A stretch of DNA of 64,000 nucleotides from UBA10649 sp963755335 (GTDB lineage: Bacteria > Actinomycetota > Actinomycetes > S36-B12), in NCBI GenBank assembly GCA_963755335.1, contig CAVWJW010000003.1, positions 62,001 to 126,000 on the forward strand, written 5' to 3'. Each line of letters begins with the position of its first letter. Positions within the stretch are counted from its first letter, which is position 1. A model generated the notes under the pieces. The model was given only the letters and a program-made list of their open reading frames with translations. It had not been told where the DNA came from and made no database searches. A program made the position numbers and the translations under genes. Below are positions 18,112 to 27,851 of this stretch, one piece after another.

Positions 18112-20253
18112 TTACGCCGATTGGCTCGTCGCGGTCGTGATCGCCGTGACGCGGTTGCGGCCGGTGCGCTTCGCCTCGTACATCGCGGCATCGGCTCGGG
18201 CGATGAGTGCATCCGCTGATTCGCCGGGGATCATCAGCGCGACCCCGATGCTGACCGAGGTGCTCAACGCCACCGAGCCGAAAGGGACCGGCTGCGCCAC
18301 CGCGGCGCGCACCTTCTCCGCCACCTGCAGTGCGTCCGACGTGGCGTGCACGCCGTCGAGCACGGCGACGAACTCGTCGCCGCCGAAGCGGGCGGCAGGA
18401 TCGCCGGAGCGCAGGGACCGGCGAATACGGTCAGCGGTGACGTGTAGAACGGTGTCTCCCGCCGCGTGCCCGTAGGTGTCATTGATCTCCTTGAACCGGT
18501 CGAGGTCGCAGAACAGGATCGCGGTCTCCCGGCCGGGCTGGCGCTGGGCCCGTGTCACCGCACCCAGATGTCCGAGGATCTCGTTCCGGTTGAGCAGACC
18601 GGTCAGCTCGTCATGCTCCGCGCGATGATGCAGCTCCTGCTCGGACTGGACCTCGCGATCGACGACGCGGAAGGAGAACACCGCACCGTCGACGTCACCG
18701 TGGGCGTCGAAGTACGGGCGGGCGTGGACCTCCACCCAGTGATAGTCGAGGTTCTTGTCGCACATGCGCAGGCGACTGATGCGGGCATTGCCGGCGTCCA
18801 CGGACGCCTGCTCCTCGAGCAGGTGCGCGATGTCATCCATGTGGACGAAGTCGCAGACGTTGCGGTCCAGCCACGCCTCAGGCGTCCACCCGAGTGCTTC
18901 GACGATCGACGGGGACACCCAGGAGGCGATGAGGTCTCGATGCCAGATGACCACGTCGGTCGCGTTCTCGGCCAGCAGGCGGTATTTCTCCTCCGATGCG
19001 GCGATCGCGTCCAGGTGCGACTGGCGCTCGGTCACGTCCCGCCAGATCACGCTGAGGGTCTCGTCGACGCGAATGCCGCGGATGTCGGCTCGCCGGGAGA
19101 TCGAGGGCTCGAACGGAGTGCGGTAGGGCACCGCATCCAGGATCAGTGGTTCGCCGGAGCCCATCGCCGAGCGGAGCGTGTCCAGCAGGTCGGCCTTCAC
19201 GCCCGGCAGCTCGGTCAGCCGGCGTCCGACCACCCCGCCTCGCGGCATCCCGAGCATGTCCTCGCCCGCTGCGTTGATCTCCTCGCAGGTGAAGTCGGTG
19301 ATGGTCCCGTCCGCGTCGCGCAGGGGACGGAGCAGCGCGTGCGGGTCGAGCAGCGAGTCGAGGATCGCTTGGAGTCGGGTTGCGTTCTCCGTGATCGTGT
19401 CGCGGGCACGGACGAGGTCGTCGGTGTCAACGAGGCTCCCGATCACGCCATTCGGCTGCCCGTCCTCCGCGAAGGTATGGGCCGTGTTGCAGCGCATCCA
19501 GCGGTAGGTGCCGGACCTCTCCCGGACGCGGACGATCACGTCGCGCACGTCCGGGTCAAACGGCCGCGGGCTCGGACGATCGCCCACATTATCGAGCGGC
19601 TCTCGTCTCTCGCGGCGGACGAGGTCGATGGCCCGAGAGCCGATCAGGTCGTCGGGCGGCCAGTCGAGCAGGCGGGTGACCGCCGGCGACACCCAGGTGA
19701 TGCGGCCATCCTCGTCTGCGGTGAACAGGATGTCGGAGGTGTGCTCGGCGATCAGGTTCAGGCGTTGCTCGGCCCGCACCCGGCGGTCGATCTCCCGGAA
19801 CGACCCGACGACGTCCCCGGCTGCCAGGGTGGGCGGGTGTCCGGCCAGCGTCACCAGAACCCAGGCCTCCCGACCGTCCTTGCGACGCATGCGGAGCACG
19901 TCACGATTGGGGTCCCCGTTCTCCAGTCGACGCAGCAGGTCCGCCAGACGCGGGAGATCTGCTTCGTTGACGAACTCGGCCAGCGGCCGGTCGGCCAGCT
20001 CCGCGCTGGTCCAGCCCAGGACCCTCTCAACGGTTCCAGCAACCCAGGTCAGGATTCCGGAGTTCATCAGCAGGAGGGGATCCGGGCTGCTCTCCGCGAG
20101 CAGCGCCCGCCAACGGTTGGGATCCTCGTCGTGCGACGCCATCCCCGGCTGACTCGCCACGTCGACACCCGCTCCCACGTTCTTCGCGCTCGTTGCTTGA
20201 CGCTGGTACTGCTCAGGCCGAGATGGCCATCGGCCCCCTTCGCTCAGTGTCAC
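18112..20253 (-). CDS. Multi-PAS diguanylate cyclase (GGDEF)
   Basis: A 713-residue protein with four PAS/PAC units (at about 50-150, 165-285, 300-410 and 425-550) and a C-terminal GGDEF domain. The cyclase active site is intact: ARFGGDEFVAVLDG at about 620, preceded by ILFCDLDRFKEINDTYGH (metal-binding Asp and substrate-binding Asn). No EAL domain and no membrane segments, so it is a soluble sensor that should make c-di-GMP. No RxxD product-inhibition site is obvious just before GGDEF. Its start region overlaps the 3' end of the LuxR-type gene by 41 bases, so the two are probably cotranscribed; the ATG choice within the overlap is uncertain. Confidence 0.9.
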   Translation of the reverse strand: MTLSEGGRWPSRPEQYQRQATSAKNVGAGVDVASQPGMASHDEDPNRWRALLAESSPDPLLLMNSGILTWVAGTVERVLGWTSAELADRPLAEFVNEADLPRLADLLRRLENGDPNRDVLRMRRKDGREAWVLVTLAGHPPTLAAGDVVGSFREIDRRVRAEQRLNLIAEHTSDILFTADEDGRITWVSPAVTRLLDWPPDDLIGSRAIDLVRRERREPLDNVGDRPSPRPFDPDVRDVIVRVRERSGTYRWMRCNTAHTFAEDGQPNGVIGSLVDTDDLVRARDTITENATRLQAILDSLLDPHALLRPLRDADGTITDFTCEEINAAGEDMLGMPRGGVVGRRLTELPGVKADLLDTLRSAMGSGEPLILDAVPYRTPFEPSISRRADIRGIRVDETLSVIWRDVTERQSHLDAIAASEEKYRLLAENATDVVIWHRDLIASWVSPSIVEALGWTPEAWLDRNVCDFVHMDDIAHLLEEQASVDAGNARISRLRMCDKNLDYHWVEVHARPYFDAHGDVDGAVFSFRVVDREVQSEQELHHRAEHDELTGLLNRNEILGHLGAVTRAQRQPGRETAILFCDLDRFKEINDTYGHAAGDTVLHVTADRIRRSLRSGDPAARFGGDEFVAVLDGVHATSDALQVAEKVRAAVAQPVPFGSVALSTSVSIGVALMIPGESADALIARADAAMYEAKRTGRNRVTAITTATSQSA

Positions 20254-20926
20254 TGCCGCGGATCAGGCCAAGTGAGGCAGCCACGACGACCGCCTCATGG
20301 CGGTCGTGCACGTCGAGTGCCCGGTAGATGTTCAGGGACTCGGCGCGCACGGTCGAGTCGCTGAACCCGATGCGCGACGCGATCTGCCGATTCGTCAGTC
20401 CGTCGCCCATCAGTTGGACGATGCGCAACTGTCGCGGCGTCAGATCATCGGGAGAGGCGTCCAACGGATGCGGTCGTGTCAGATCTGGGGGCGCAGCGTG
20501 CGCCGCGGCATGGCCGGCGACGTAGATGGTCAGGGGATCGATCACGCATCGCACGGTGTCGGCGACGCGATCATGATCTGCCGCATCCGTCAGGACGAGG
20601 GTCAGCTCACCACGCGAGGCCGACGACGTGCCGAGGGGCCAGTGGAAGACGCGGCCGGCGAGGCGCTCGTCGACATGGTCTGCGTGCTCGCCGTGCACGG
20701 GCCAGTCGGCAACCTGATCGAGGTAGGCGGCCACCATGGTGCTGCCGTCGGTCGCCGTGGTCGTGATCACGGCACCCTGTGCGCCGAGCGGCCAGCAGAA
20801 CAGGCCGACCAGGAAGCGACTTGTCTCGGCCAGCGTCGGACAACTGGCCAGGTAGCCGGTGAAGGTCGCCGTGTGCAGGGCGATCGCGTCGCCACCTGCG
20901 TATTCGGTCGTCACGGATGACATCAA
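20213..20926 (-). CDS. LuxR-type transcriptional regulator
   Basis: A 237-residue protein. The last 65 residues form a LuxR (NarL-type) helix-turn-helix: LTPRQLRIVQLMGDGLTNRQIA followed by IGFSDSTVRAESLNIYRAL. The first 140 residues look like a GAF-like sensor domain (FTGYLASCPTLAETSRFLVGL, GAQGAVITTTATDG) with no receiver Asp signature, so it does not need a histidine kinase. It is sandwiched between two multi-PAS signalling genes on the same strand and overlaps the GGDEF gene, suggesting a shared stimulus. The target genes are unknown. Confidence 0.85.
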   Translation of the reverse strand: MMSSVTTEYAGGDAIALHTATFTGYLASCPTLAETSRFLVGLFCWPLGAQGAVITTTATDGSTMVAAYLDQVADWPVHGEHADHVDERLAGRVFHWPLGTSSASRGELTLVLTDAADHDRVADTVRCVIDPLTIYVAGHAAAHAAPPDLTRPHPLDASPDDLTPRQLRIVQLMGDGLTNRQIASRIGFSDSTVRAESLNIYRALDVHDRHEAVVVAASLGLIRGSDTERRGPMAISA

Positions 20927-21041
20927 GCACCCCCAATTGCCCTGTACTGCTCACGGCCAACGTAGGACGCTCGGTTCACAGGCAGTTCAAGGGAAGTTGT
21001 GCTTTCTTTCACAAAGCGGACGTTCGACCCCTTGAAACGAT

Positions 21042-23418
21042 TCAGCGGGCGACGGAGTGGTGGTCGGGGTCGAAGAAGTAGCCGAAGCCGCGCTTGTTCT
21101 TGATGTAGCCGGGGTTCCGTCCGTCCTCGCCGAGCTTCTGGCGCAGGCGGCTGAGGTGCACCTCGATGGTGTGGGCATCGCCGACCCAGGAGACACCCTG
21201 CACCGCGCGGAAGAGGTCGTCGGCGGATCTCACGACGCGCGGGCGCCCCGCGAGCTCGGTGAGGATGGCGAACTCCAGGCGCGTCAGCTCGATGTCGGCG
21301 CCGTTCAGGATCGCCGCGCGGGTCGGGAAGTCGATGACCAGGCCGTCGAAGGCGATCCGGTCCTGCGCCGTCCCGGTCGACGCCGAGCCACTCACGGTGG
21401 GGAGGTACGCGTCCATCGCGGCGGTCGCGCTCTCAGCGCCGACTGTCGATGGCTCGCTCAGGCTGAAGGTCACACTGAGGACGTCGTCGACGCGGATGGC
21501 CTGGATGGCCAGCGTTTCGTCGCGACCCGGTCAATTCGAAGTCCGGATAGAGCGCTCGATGGCTGAGCATCTCGCCATCGTTCATCGCCTTGACTGCGGC
21601 CTCATGGAAACGGTGTGTCAGATGCTGCTCGGAACAAGTTCGATGTGGCGTGCCCGACGAGGTCTGCCGGCCGAACACCGAGGGCCTCACCGGCGGCCTC
21701 GTTGACCGAGATCCACTCGAAATCGACGATGTCGCCGTCGCGCGTCCCGGATCGGCGCGGCGAGCGCATGTGCGGGAGGGTCATTCGGCTCAGGACGGCG
21801 CGAAGGTGCTCCTCGGAGTCTCGCGCACGCTGAAGTGCGTCGTGCCACGTGGTGACATCGCGGGACGTGACGCTGATCGTGTCTCCGGCCGGCACGACGC
21901 TGACGTCGAAGTAGTGGGTTGCGCCGCTGTCGGACAACGCCACAGGGTGGCTGGGAATGGCTATCGGCTGATCTGGTCTGCAGCGCGCTGATGGCAATGC
22001 CCAGCAGCTCCTGGCGGTTGTCGGAGTCGCCCACCTCGAGGATGCTCCGGCCGATGTAGTACTCCTGCGGCCTGCCGCTGCGTTCGCACAGCGACCTGTT
22101 GACGTCGCTGTAGATGAGATCGACGACCTCCCCTGACGCATCGCGTACGGGCCGCAGGAGGGCGATCGCGTCGGCAGAGGTGTCGACGACCGCCCGCACC
22201 CGATCGGTGGCCTCCCGGGCCACCTCTTGGGCAAGCACTTCGACAGTCACGTCGACCACGTGGCCGACGACGGTCCTGGCTGCCAGGCCCGCCGTCGATA
22301 TCCGATACGAAGATGTCGGCCCAGACGGTGGTCCCGTCCGGGCGCAGGTAGCGCTTGCGCCGCCGGAAGCCCTCACGGTTACCTACCAGCATCTCGTCGA
22401 GCAGGTGAGCGTCGATGTCGACGTCGTCAGGGTGGGTGATGTCTCGCCATGTGCAGGTGACGAGCTCCTCGGGCGTGCGTCCGAGGATCCGGCACAGCGC
22501 GGGATTGACCTCGAGGAACCGGCCGGTGTCCGGATCGACCAGGCAGACGCCGATGGGGGCTGTCGACATCGCAGCCATGAATGCCTGAACTCCACCCTGG
22601 GTGCGCGGCAGGTCTTCGCTTCGCCGCGGCCCTCCGCCTGGCTTCGCTGGGCGATGGGCGGCGGTCACGTCGCGGAAGGTGTAGATGAATCCGTCGCCGA
22701 GCTTGGTGGCCCGCGCCGACACCCACGCCTCCCCGTTGGCGTTGGGCATGGGGAAATCGTCCAGGATGAGGGGACTACCGGCTTCGACGATGCGCACGCC
22801 CGTCTCGATGGCCTCCGGAATGAGCTGCATCGCGAAGACGTGGTGCAGGGACCTGCCGATGACCTGACCGCGCGGCATCCCCAGGAATTCGCAGAGCGCC
22901 TGATTCGCATGCAGGTGGACGAAGTCGACGATGGTCCCGTGCTCGTCACGGACCGACTTGACGATCCCCTGGGGATCCATCATGCCGTCCGTCACGGCCT
23001 CGAGCAGGCCTCCGGTCCAGGCGCTTTCGGTCGGTGGACGCACCTCGGCGTCGATGTCACGTGCCAGGCCTACGTAGCCGGTGATGAGTCCGTTTGCGTC
23101 GCGTGTCGGCTGGCTGCGGCTCTCGACCCACCGGTAGCTGCCGTCGAAGCGGCGCAGGCGTCCGCGGAAGTAGACGACCTCGCCGCCATCGCGGCTTCGG
23201 CCGTTAGGCACGACATCGTCGGGGTGGATCAGATCGCCGAGCGTGACCCCGACAAGTTCGTCCGGGCCGAACCCCAGAAGGCGACGCACGGAGGGGGAGA
23301 CCCACTCGATCACGAAGTCGGCATCGCTGCGGATGAGCACGTCGGAGCCGGTCGAGTTGACCAGGTACTCCCAGATCTGCCGATCGTCGACACCCGAGGA
23401 CTGCACGTGCCCTGACAC
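21042..23418 (-). CDS. Multi-PAS sensor with C-terminal OmpR/PhoB-type winged helix (four frameshifts)
   Basis: Joining five consecutive frame segments gives one protein of about 790 residues. The breaks lie at about 22286-22290, 21974, 21631-21632 and 21536-21538, each mended by deleting one base. The GTG at 23418 (VSGHVQSSGVDDRQIWEYL) follows GGGGGAGG by seven bases. There are at least four PAS domains (LIRSDADFVIEWVSPSVRRL; DFVHLHANQALCEFLGMPRG; APIGVCLVDPDTGRFLEVNP; VDLIYSDVNRSLCERSGRPQ) and probably a fifth (FEWISVNEAAGEALGVRP). The C-terminal 100 residues are a DNA-binding winged helix: LTRLEFAILTELAG, then HTIEVHLSRLRQKLG and IKNKRGFGYFF. No kinase or receiver domain is seen, so this would be a one-component PAS regulator. 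If the breaks are real, only the tail (21042-21473) would be translated. Confidence 0.75.
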
Positions 23419-23922
23419 TTCGCACCTCCCCCAAGGCGGAATCCCGCGGATCCATTCTCTCCTGCACCCCAATTGTGCGCGTGTTGGTTGCGCACACGCA
23501 AAGGTGGGGGTCCTGGATCGCTGGCGAAAGGGGGCGGACCCGCGCAGGGCGGGCCCGCCCTGTCCCCTCGTCATCCGCTCCGGCGGGCGCTTCATCCTCC
23601 GTGAGCGAGGGGGTGCTTAGGAGGGGCGGTGCCGGCTGTGACGGGGGACGGATTCAGACCGGTCGGTCGACCGGAATCCCATTTCACCGCGGGGGAGGGG
23701 CATCGCTCAAGACCCCGCGGCGAACATGGACGGACACTGGACGTCTCTCGGATGGATCAGCCGGGCTCGGGAGGTGACGCGTGACCTCGTGATGACACCA
23801 TCACGGCCCTGCGCATGTTCCTGACTCGCTTCGCCTCGCTTGGGTAGTTCCTGGCGATTATCGTCGTGAGCGGCCTCGACAGACTGGGTCCTGGCTGAGC
23901 GGGCAATGGGGGAGGACCGCGC
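23419..23922. other. Intergenic region of 504 bases, no gene seen
   Basis: Divergent promoter region between the PAS-winged-helix gene (minus) and the GT-C gene (plus). It holds TGTGCGC-N9-GCGCACA (23473-23495), a perfect inverted repeat 55 bases upstream of the PAS gene start that could be an operator, and an 18-base perfect palindrome CAGGGCGGGCCCGCCCTG at 23545-23562. Short open frames here have no start signals and resemble nothing I know. Confidence 0.5.
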
Positions 23923-25705
23923 GTGCCGAGGCGCAACGGGGGATCGAGCGAGCTCGCGTGGCAGGTTCTTGCGCTTGTTCCAGGCGCCGTCGCCATGGCT
24001 GCGGCCGTCTGGCAGTCGAGTGGCGTTGTGCGCGGCGCCCGGTACTTCACGCTGTCGGACGACGCGATGGTGTCGATGACGTATGCGAGGACCTTGGCAG
24101 ACACCGGCGAGTGGGTCTGGTTCGCCGGAGCGGACCGGGTCCAGGGGTTCACGAATCCCTTGTGGACCCTCTGGATGACAGCCCTCCACCTGGTGGGGCT
24201 CGAAGGCTCGACCGCCGCGCTGGCGGTGAGCCTCACGGGGGTTCTCGTCGTGCTGGCCATCGGTCTCGTCGTTGCCAAGATCGTTCGCTGGGCAACCATG
24301 GGAGTCGCCGGTTCACTTGTCGCGTCGGCGGCTGCGGGCGGTACCGTCACGCTGACCTTCCCGCTCGTGTTCTGGAGCCTTCGCGGCATGGAGGTGGGGC
24401 TGCTGGCATTGTTCTTGGTGCTCGTGGCGTGGGGACTGGTCAAGGCCGTGACCGACTGGGAGAGTGGCCGCTCCGGCTCGTGCGGGACTGGCCTTGGCCT
24501 CGGTGTGCGGGGTCGCTGGTGTGGCGACACGACTGGATTTCGTGGTCGTGGTCGTTGCTGCTCTTGGCGTTGCGTGCGGGTGGCCGTCGAGATGGAGTGT
24601 CCGATCACGGTTGGTGCTTGCGGTCGGCGTGCCGCTGATCGCGGCGCTAGCGGTGATCGTCATCTCACAGCAGCAGTACTGGGGCGATTGGTTGCCGAAC
24701 ACCTACCGCCTGAAGATGGACGGGGTGGTCTTGCTCGACCGCCTGGAAAGGGGAGCGGTGACAGCCGGCAGGGCGCTCCCCGTGGTCGCGCTTGCGGCGA
24801 CCGGCTGCTGGATTGTCGCGAGGCGCTATCCGACGGACTCAGTTGCCCGACGTATGACCGGCATCCTCACAGTCATGAGCGCGACACTGCTCCTGTACAG
24901 CGTCTGGGTCGGGGGCGACGCGTGGGAGCACTTCGGCATCCTCAACCGCTATGTAGCGGTCGCACTGCCGGCCGTCGTCGCCGTGCTCTTTGTTGGCGCT
25001 CAGCAGTTTGTCGTCATCGGACCAGAGCGAGGAAGGCGACTGAGCCCCGTTCTCGTTGTGTTCGTGCTTTCGGCTCTCGGCTTCGGCCTCGTCACGAGCC
25101 CCATGCGCTTCGACGTCCTCGCTGCCGTTCAGTCGATCGTCCTCTTCCTACTCGTCGTACTTCTCGTCTCGATGGCCGTTCGCGACACCGCGCATCTCGC
25201 GAATCGGAGGAAGGCGGTCGTCATTGTGAGTGCCGCACTCCTCTTCCTGGTCTCCACGAGTGTTCTCCCTTGGCGCAACTTCGTGGCAGCGCCTGAGAGC
25301 CTTGAGATACCGCTCGAACTGGACCGGATCGCGTCCGGTTTGGACATTGCCGAGGTGACGCGGATCGGCGCCACTGTCGCGGTCGTTGCCGCCGGCTCCG
25401 AGGCGTACTACGGCGATCGCGCAATGGTCGACCTGCTCGGCAAGAGTGACCGCCACATTGCCACAGGCACGCCGGTGCCTGGCGAGTTCAGTCCGGGTCA
25501 TTCGAAGGCTGATCTGGCCTACAGCCTCGGGAAGCTGCGGCCGGATCTGCTGTGGTTGGAGCCGACCGCAGATTTGGAGCCGGTTATGCGGGCGAACCCG
25601 TGGGGCTACGTGCGGAGGTGTGCTCGCGACGGTCGGGCCTTCTACGTGCAGCCCCACAGTCCCTTCGTCACTTGGTCTTCCACGCGTGGGTGCACGGCTT
25701 TATGA
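23923..25705 (+). CDS. GT-C type membrane glycosyltransferase, AftB/ArnT-like (one frameshift)
   Basis: Polytopic membrane protein of about 593 residues after removing one base near 24461-24463. The first extracytoplasmic loop has the GT-C acidic motif FTLSDDAMVSMTYARTLADTG (D46-D47) followed by GADRVQGFTNPLWTL, a pattern I associate with polyprenyl-phosphate-sugar-using transferases such as AftB. Several hydrophobic segments follow, and YWGDWLPNTYRLKMDG plus WVGGDAWEHFGILNRYV are further loop motifs of the group. The C-terminal 150 residues are soluble and probably outside the cell. GTG start after GGGGGAGGA. The sugar and acceptor are not known; a cell-wall polysaccharide role is the best guess. 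The next gene has its own strong ribosome binding site 169 bases on. Confidence 0.7.
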
Positions 25706-25874
25706 CGAAACCGTCATCTTCGCCAGCGCCCCTCGTCAGACCACGCCTGCCGTAGCAGAGTCTGGGATCAGTGCTCGCTCCTTAGAGGGCACCGCCTGTC
25801 ATCAGCCAGGGCCCGATGACCGACCCACGCGAGCCGGTGATGTCGGCTTGCCTCCGACTACGGGGAGGTAACGA

Positions 25875-26684
25875 ATGATCAAGCGAAAGATCGTGTTCGG
25901 ACTGAGCGCCGCTCTGGTGCTCGGCGTCCTTGCTGCGGCTCCGGTCGCGGCTGCGCCTCGCGGACCCTATGTCTGCACGGGTGGATCGATTCCAGCCGGA
26001 ACGTATCGAGGACTCGTCGTGACGGGTTCCTGCATGTTCGGTGGCGATGTGACGATCAACGGCGGCCTGAGGGTCGAGCCGGGCGCCAGCCTGAATGACC
26101 ACGCGGCGTCACAAGCGACCGTGCGCGTCAACGGCGGTGTCTACGTTGGCGAAGGCGCGGTCCTGGGACTCGGCGCATACGGGCCGCCCGGAATCAAGAC
26201 GGCAACCCAGGTCAACGGCGGGATCTTCGCGGACAATCCGCTCTCGCTGTATCTGAGCGGCATCACGGTGAACGGCAACGTGACCTCGCTTGGCGGGGTC
26301 GACCCGGCCTTCACCGGAGACCTGTCCGAGTTCCGCAACTTCCCCTTCAAGGACAACACGATCAACGGCAACGTCACGGTCCAGGGCTGGAAGGGCGGCT
26401 GGATCGGACTCATCAGGAACCAGGTCAGCGGAAGCGTCACGTTCGCAGAGAACAGCAGCATGCTCGTCGAGACACCTGACGGTTGCGGGTTCGAGCCGGG
26501 TGAGACACCGTGCTCGGGCTCGGCACCAGGGATCGATTCCGACTCGTCTGAGGTGCAGACCAACGTGATCCAGGGAAACCTCCGGTGCTTTGACAACGTG
26601 CCGGCGGCCCAGGTCAACGCCCTCGATGGCGGGCAGCCCAACCAGGTGAGCGGGCAGAAGCGCGGGGAGTGCGCCGCGCTGTAG
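25875..26684 (+). CDS. Secreted repeat protein, likely right-handed beta-helix
   Basis: 269 residues with a Sec signal peptide (positive MIKRK, hydrophobic core, cleavage after about residue 27 at VAAA). The mature part repeats short strand-turn units such as VTINGGLRVEPGAS, VRVNGGVYVGEGA, TQVNGGIFADN, ITVNGNVTSLGG and TINGNVTVQGW, spaced roughly 20-30 residues apart, which suggests a beta-solenoid like bactofilins or pectate-lyase-type helices. Six cysteines (first in YVCTGG, last in GECAAL) may form disulfides. GGGGAGGTAACGA before ATG is a very strong ribosome binding site, implying high expression. Function unknown; a surface or cell-envelope protein, perhaps linked to the upstream glycosyltransferase. 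Confidence 0.7.
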   Translation: MIKRKIVFGLSAALVLGVLAAAPVAAAPRGPYVCTGGSIPAGTYRGLVVTGSCMFGGDVTINGGLRVEPGASLNDHAASQATVRVNGGVYVGEGAVLGLGAYGPPGIKTATQVNGGIFADNPLSLYLSGITVNGNVTSLGGVDPAFTGDLSEFRNFPFKDNTINGNVTVQGWKGGWIGLIRNQVSGSVTFAENSSMLVETPDGCGFEPGETPCSGSAPGIDSDSSEVQTNVIQGNLRCFDNVPAAQVNALDGGQPNQVSGQKRGECAAL

Positions 26685-26715
26685 TTCGGCAGTTGTCTTG
26701 ACTCGCAGCAGTTCA

Positions 26716-26754
26716 CTGGCGGGGAGGTCCGATTCGCATGGACCTCCCCGCCAG
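26716..26754 (+). terminator. Perfect 15-bp hairpin after the secreted protein gene
   Basis: CTGGCGGGGAGGTCC (26716-26730) and GGACCTCCCCGCCAG (26740-26754) pair perfectly around a nine-base loop, 32 bases after the stop codon. No U-tract follows, as is common for actinobacterial terminators. Between here and 26858 nothing else is seen. Confidence 0.7.
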
Positions 26755-26858
26755 CGCGTGCCGAACCGCGTCAGATGCCCAGGTAGCTTGGTGAAACGGT
26801 GCAGAACACGACCCCTCCGCAGGATCGACCTCAGGGGCGGTTCCCGGCGGCCTGCCCG

Positions 26859-27032
26859 TCACCCAGTGGGAAATCCCTTCACAACGCTGGGGGCGGTGTC
26901 ATCGATCTTGTTGCAGCGTGCGCATGCGAGGAACCTCGTTTGGCCGTCGGCGCCGCCGCGGAGTCTCCAGTCATGAAGGTGGAGCATGCACCGGAATGAC
27001 TGCTTGCGTTCTCCGTCGTAACCCGCGCTCAT
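26859..27032 (-). CDS. Small zinc-ribbon-like protein, copy A
   Basis: 57 residues starting MSAGYDGERKQSFR. It carries CMLHLHDW, then ACARCNKIDD: the pattern C-x2-[GH]-L-H-x-W ... C-x-x-C-x-[KR]-[VI]-D suggests a tetrahedral metal site formed by C, H, C, C. GAGGAGGTCCC directly before ATG is a strong ribosome binding site. Two more copies of the same pattern lie upstream on the same strand. Related short proteins are common and uncharacterised in actinobacteria and their phages. No function can be assigned. Confidence 0.6.
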   Translation of the reverse strand: MSAGYDGERKQSFRCMLHLHDWRLRGGADGQTRFLACARCNKIDDTAPSVVKGFPTG

Positions 27033-27137
27033 GGGACCTCCTCGCGAATGCCAACGAAGGTACTCCGGCGTTCTGCGGCCGACAAGATTCATGAGGGTCT
27101 GGAGCGACGAGGCGGAACAACCCCAGTGGGAACAGGC

Positions 27138-27311
27138 TTACCTACTTGGGAATGGTGGAAGTCTCTTCGCGTCGACCGGCGCGCGACCGTCAACCTTGCC
27201 GCAGCGGTAGCAGAGCGCGTAGCGATCACCGTTGCCTCGGCGTACGTCATGCCACTGGTGCAGTCCGATCCGACAACGAAGGGACCTGCGCGGCGGGGGA
27301 GGTTCGGCCAC
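27138..27311 (-). CDS. Small zinc-ribbon-like protein, copy B
   Basis: The GTG at 27311, five bases after GAGGAG, gives 57 residues, exactly the length of copy A, and begins VAEPPPPRRS. The motif is CRIGLHQW ... ALCYRCGKVDG. A longer version starting at 27383 is possible but lacks a ribosome binding site. Copies A and B differ widely outside the motif, so the duplication is old or the copies came in separately. Function unknown. Confidence 0.55.
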   Translation of the reverse strand: MAEPPPPRRSLRCRIGLHQWHDVRRGNGDRYALCYRCGKVDGRAPVDAKRLPPFPSR

Positions 27312-27399
27312 GTCAACTCCTCGCATTCTCGACGACAGTAACGCCGAGTGCAGACGATCCACAATGGGTCTATCGTCCGCCATCTGGATCGTTGATCTG

Positions 27400-27468
27400 A
27401 CGTTCCAGTGCCTGGTGATTGGTCGTGGGGAGCTGCTCGACGTCGAGGCTGAAGAGTTTCGTTTCTAG
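27400..27468 (+). pseudogene. Remnant of a gene related to the one at 27852-28112
   Basis: The plus-strand frame ends with GRGELLDVEAEEFRF before TAG at 27468. This matches the C-terminus SGELLDVEPENDE of the intact small gene 440 bases downstream. Upstream residues do not align in one frame, and no start is visible, so it looks like a decayed partial copy. The exact 5' limit is arbitrary. Its stop overlaps the 3' end of zinc-ribbon copy C by three bases. Confidence 0.35.
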
Positions 27469-27631
27469 CCGGGGGCAGATGGAAACTCCGGCATGGCCTC
27501 GTCGTCGACACGGTTGCATCGAGCGCACGCCATGTAGCGGGTCGTTCCCGCAGCTTTGCGAACCTTCCACTTGTGGAGGCCGAGAACGCACAAGGGGACC
27601 ACTTCCGATCACCGTCGTAGGTGGCGCCCAT
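27465..27631 (-). pseudogene. Small zinc-ribbon-like protein, copy C (frame broken)
   Basis: Starts MGATYDGDRKW after GGGAGGACCG and would continue LCVLGLHKW ... MACARCNRVDD, the same motif as copies A and B (the start closely matches MSAGYDGERK of copy A). The two parts are in different frames: one base is missing in the GGGG run at 27594-27597 (CCCC on the coding strand). Restoring it yields 55 residues. This is the only break in the window that needs an added base, so it may be a genuine pseudogene and not a read error. Confidence 0.5.
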
Positions 27632-27851
27632 CGGTCCTCCCGGAGATCGCTCTGATTCTCGGGAGCCTACGGTTCAACGAAGGCGAGATCCCGTCAAGGC
27701 GCGATTGGGCCAGCGTCGACGTAGTCCCAGGGTGACTCCCCGGATCGGCGAGGTGAGCAGGGTGCCTCGGTCCCGTCGCTTGATCAGCGCTGGGCCGGGA
27801 CATCCCCACGTCGTCAGCGAGAAGTCAGCCCCTGCGCATACCTTCGCCACA

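Noticed and set aside
18466..20364. 632-residue plus-strand open frame opposite the PAS-GGDEF gene
   Set aside because: The minus strand has clear PAS and GGDEF motifs; the opposite frame has none and no start signal.
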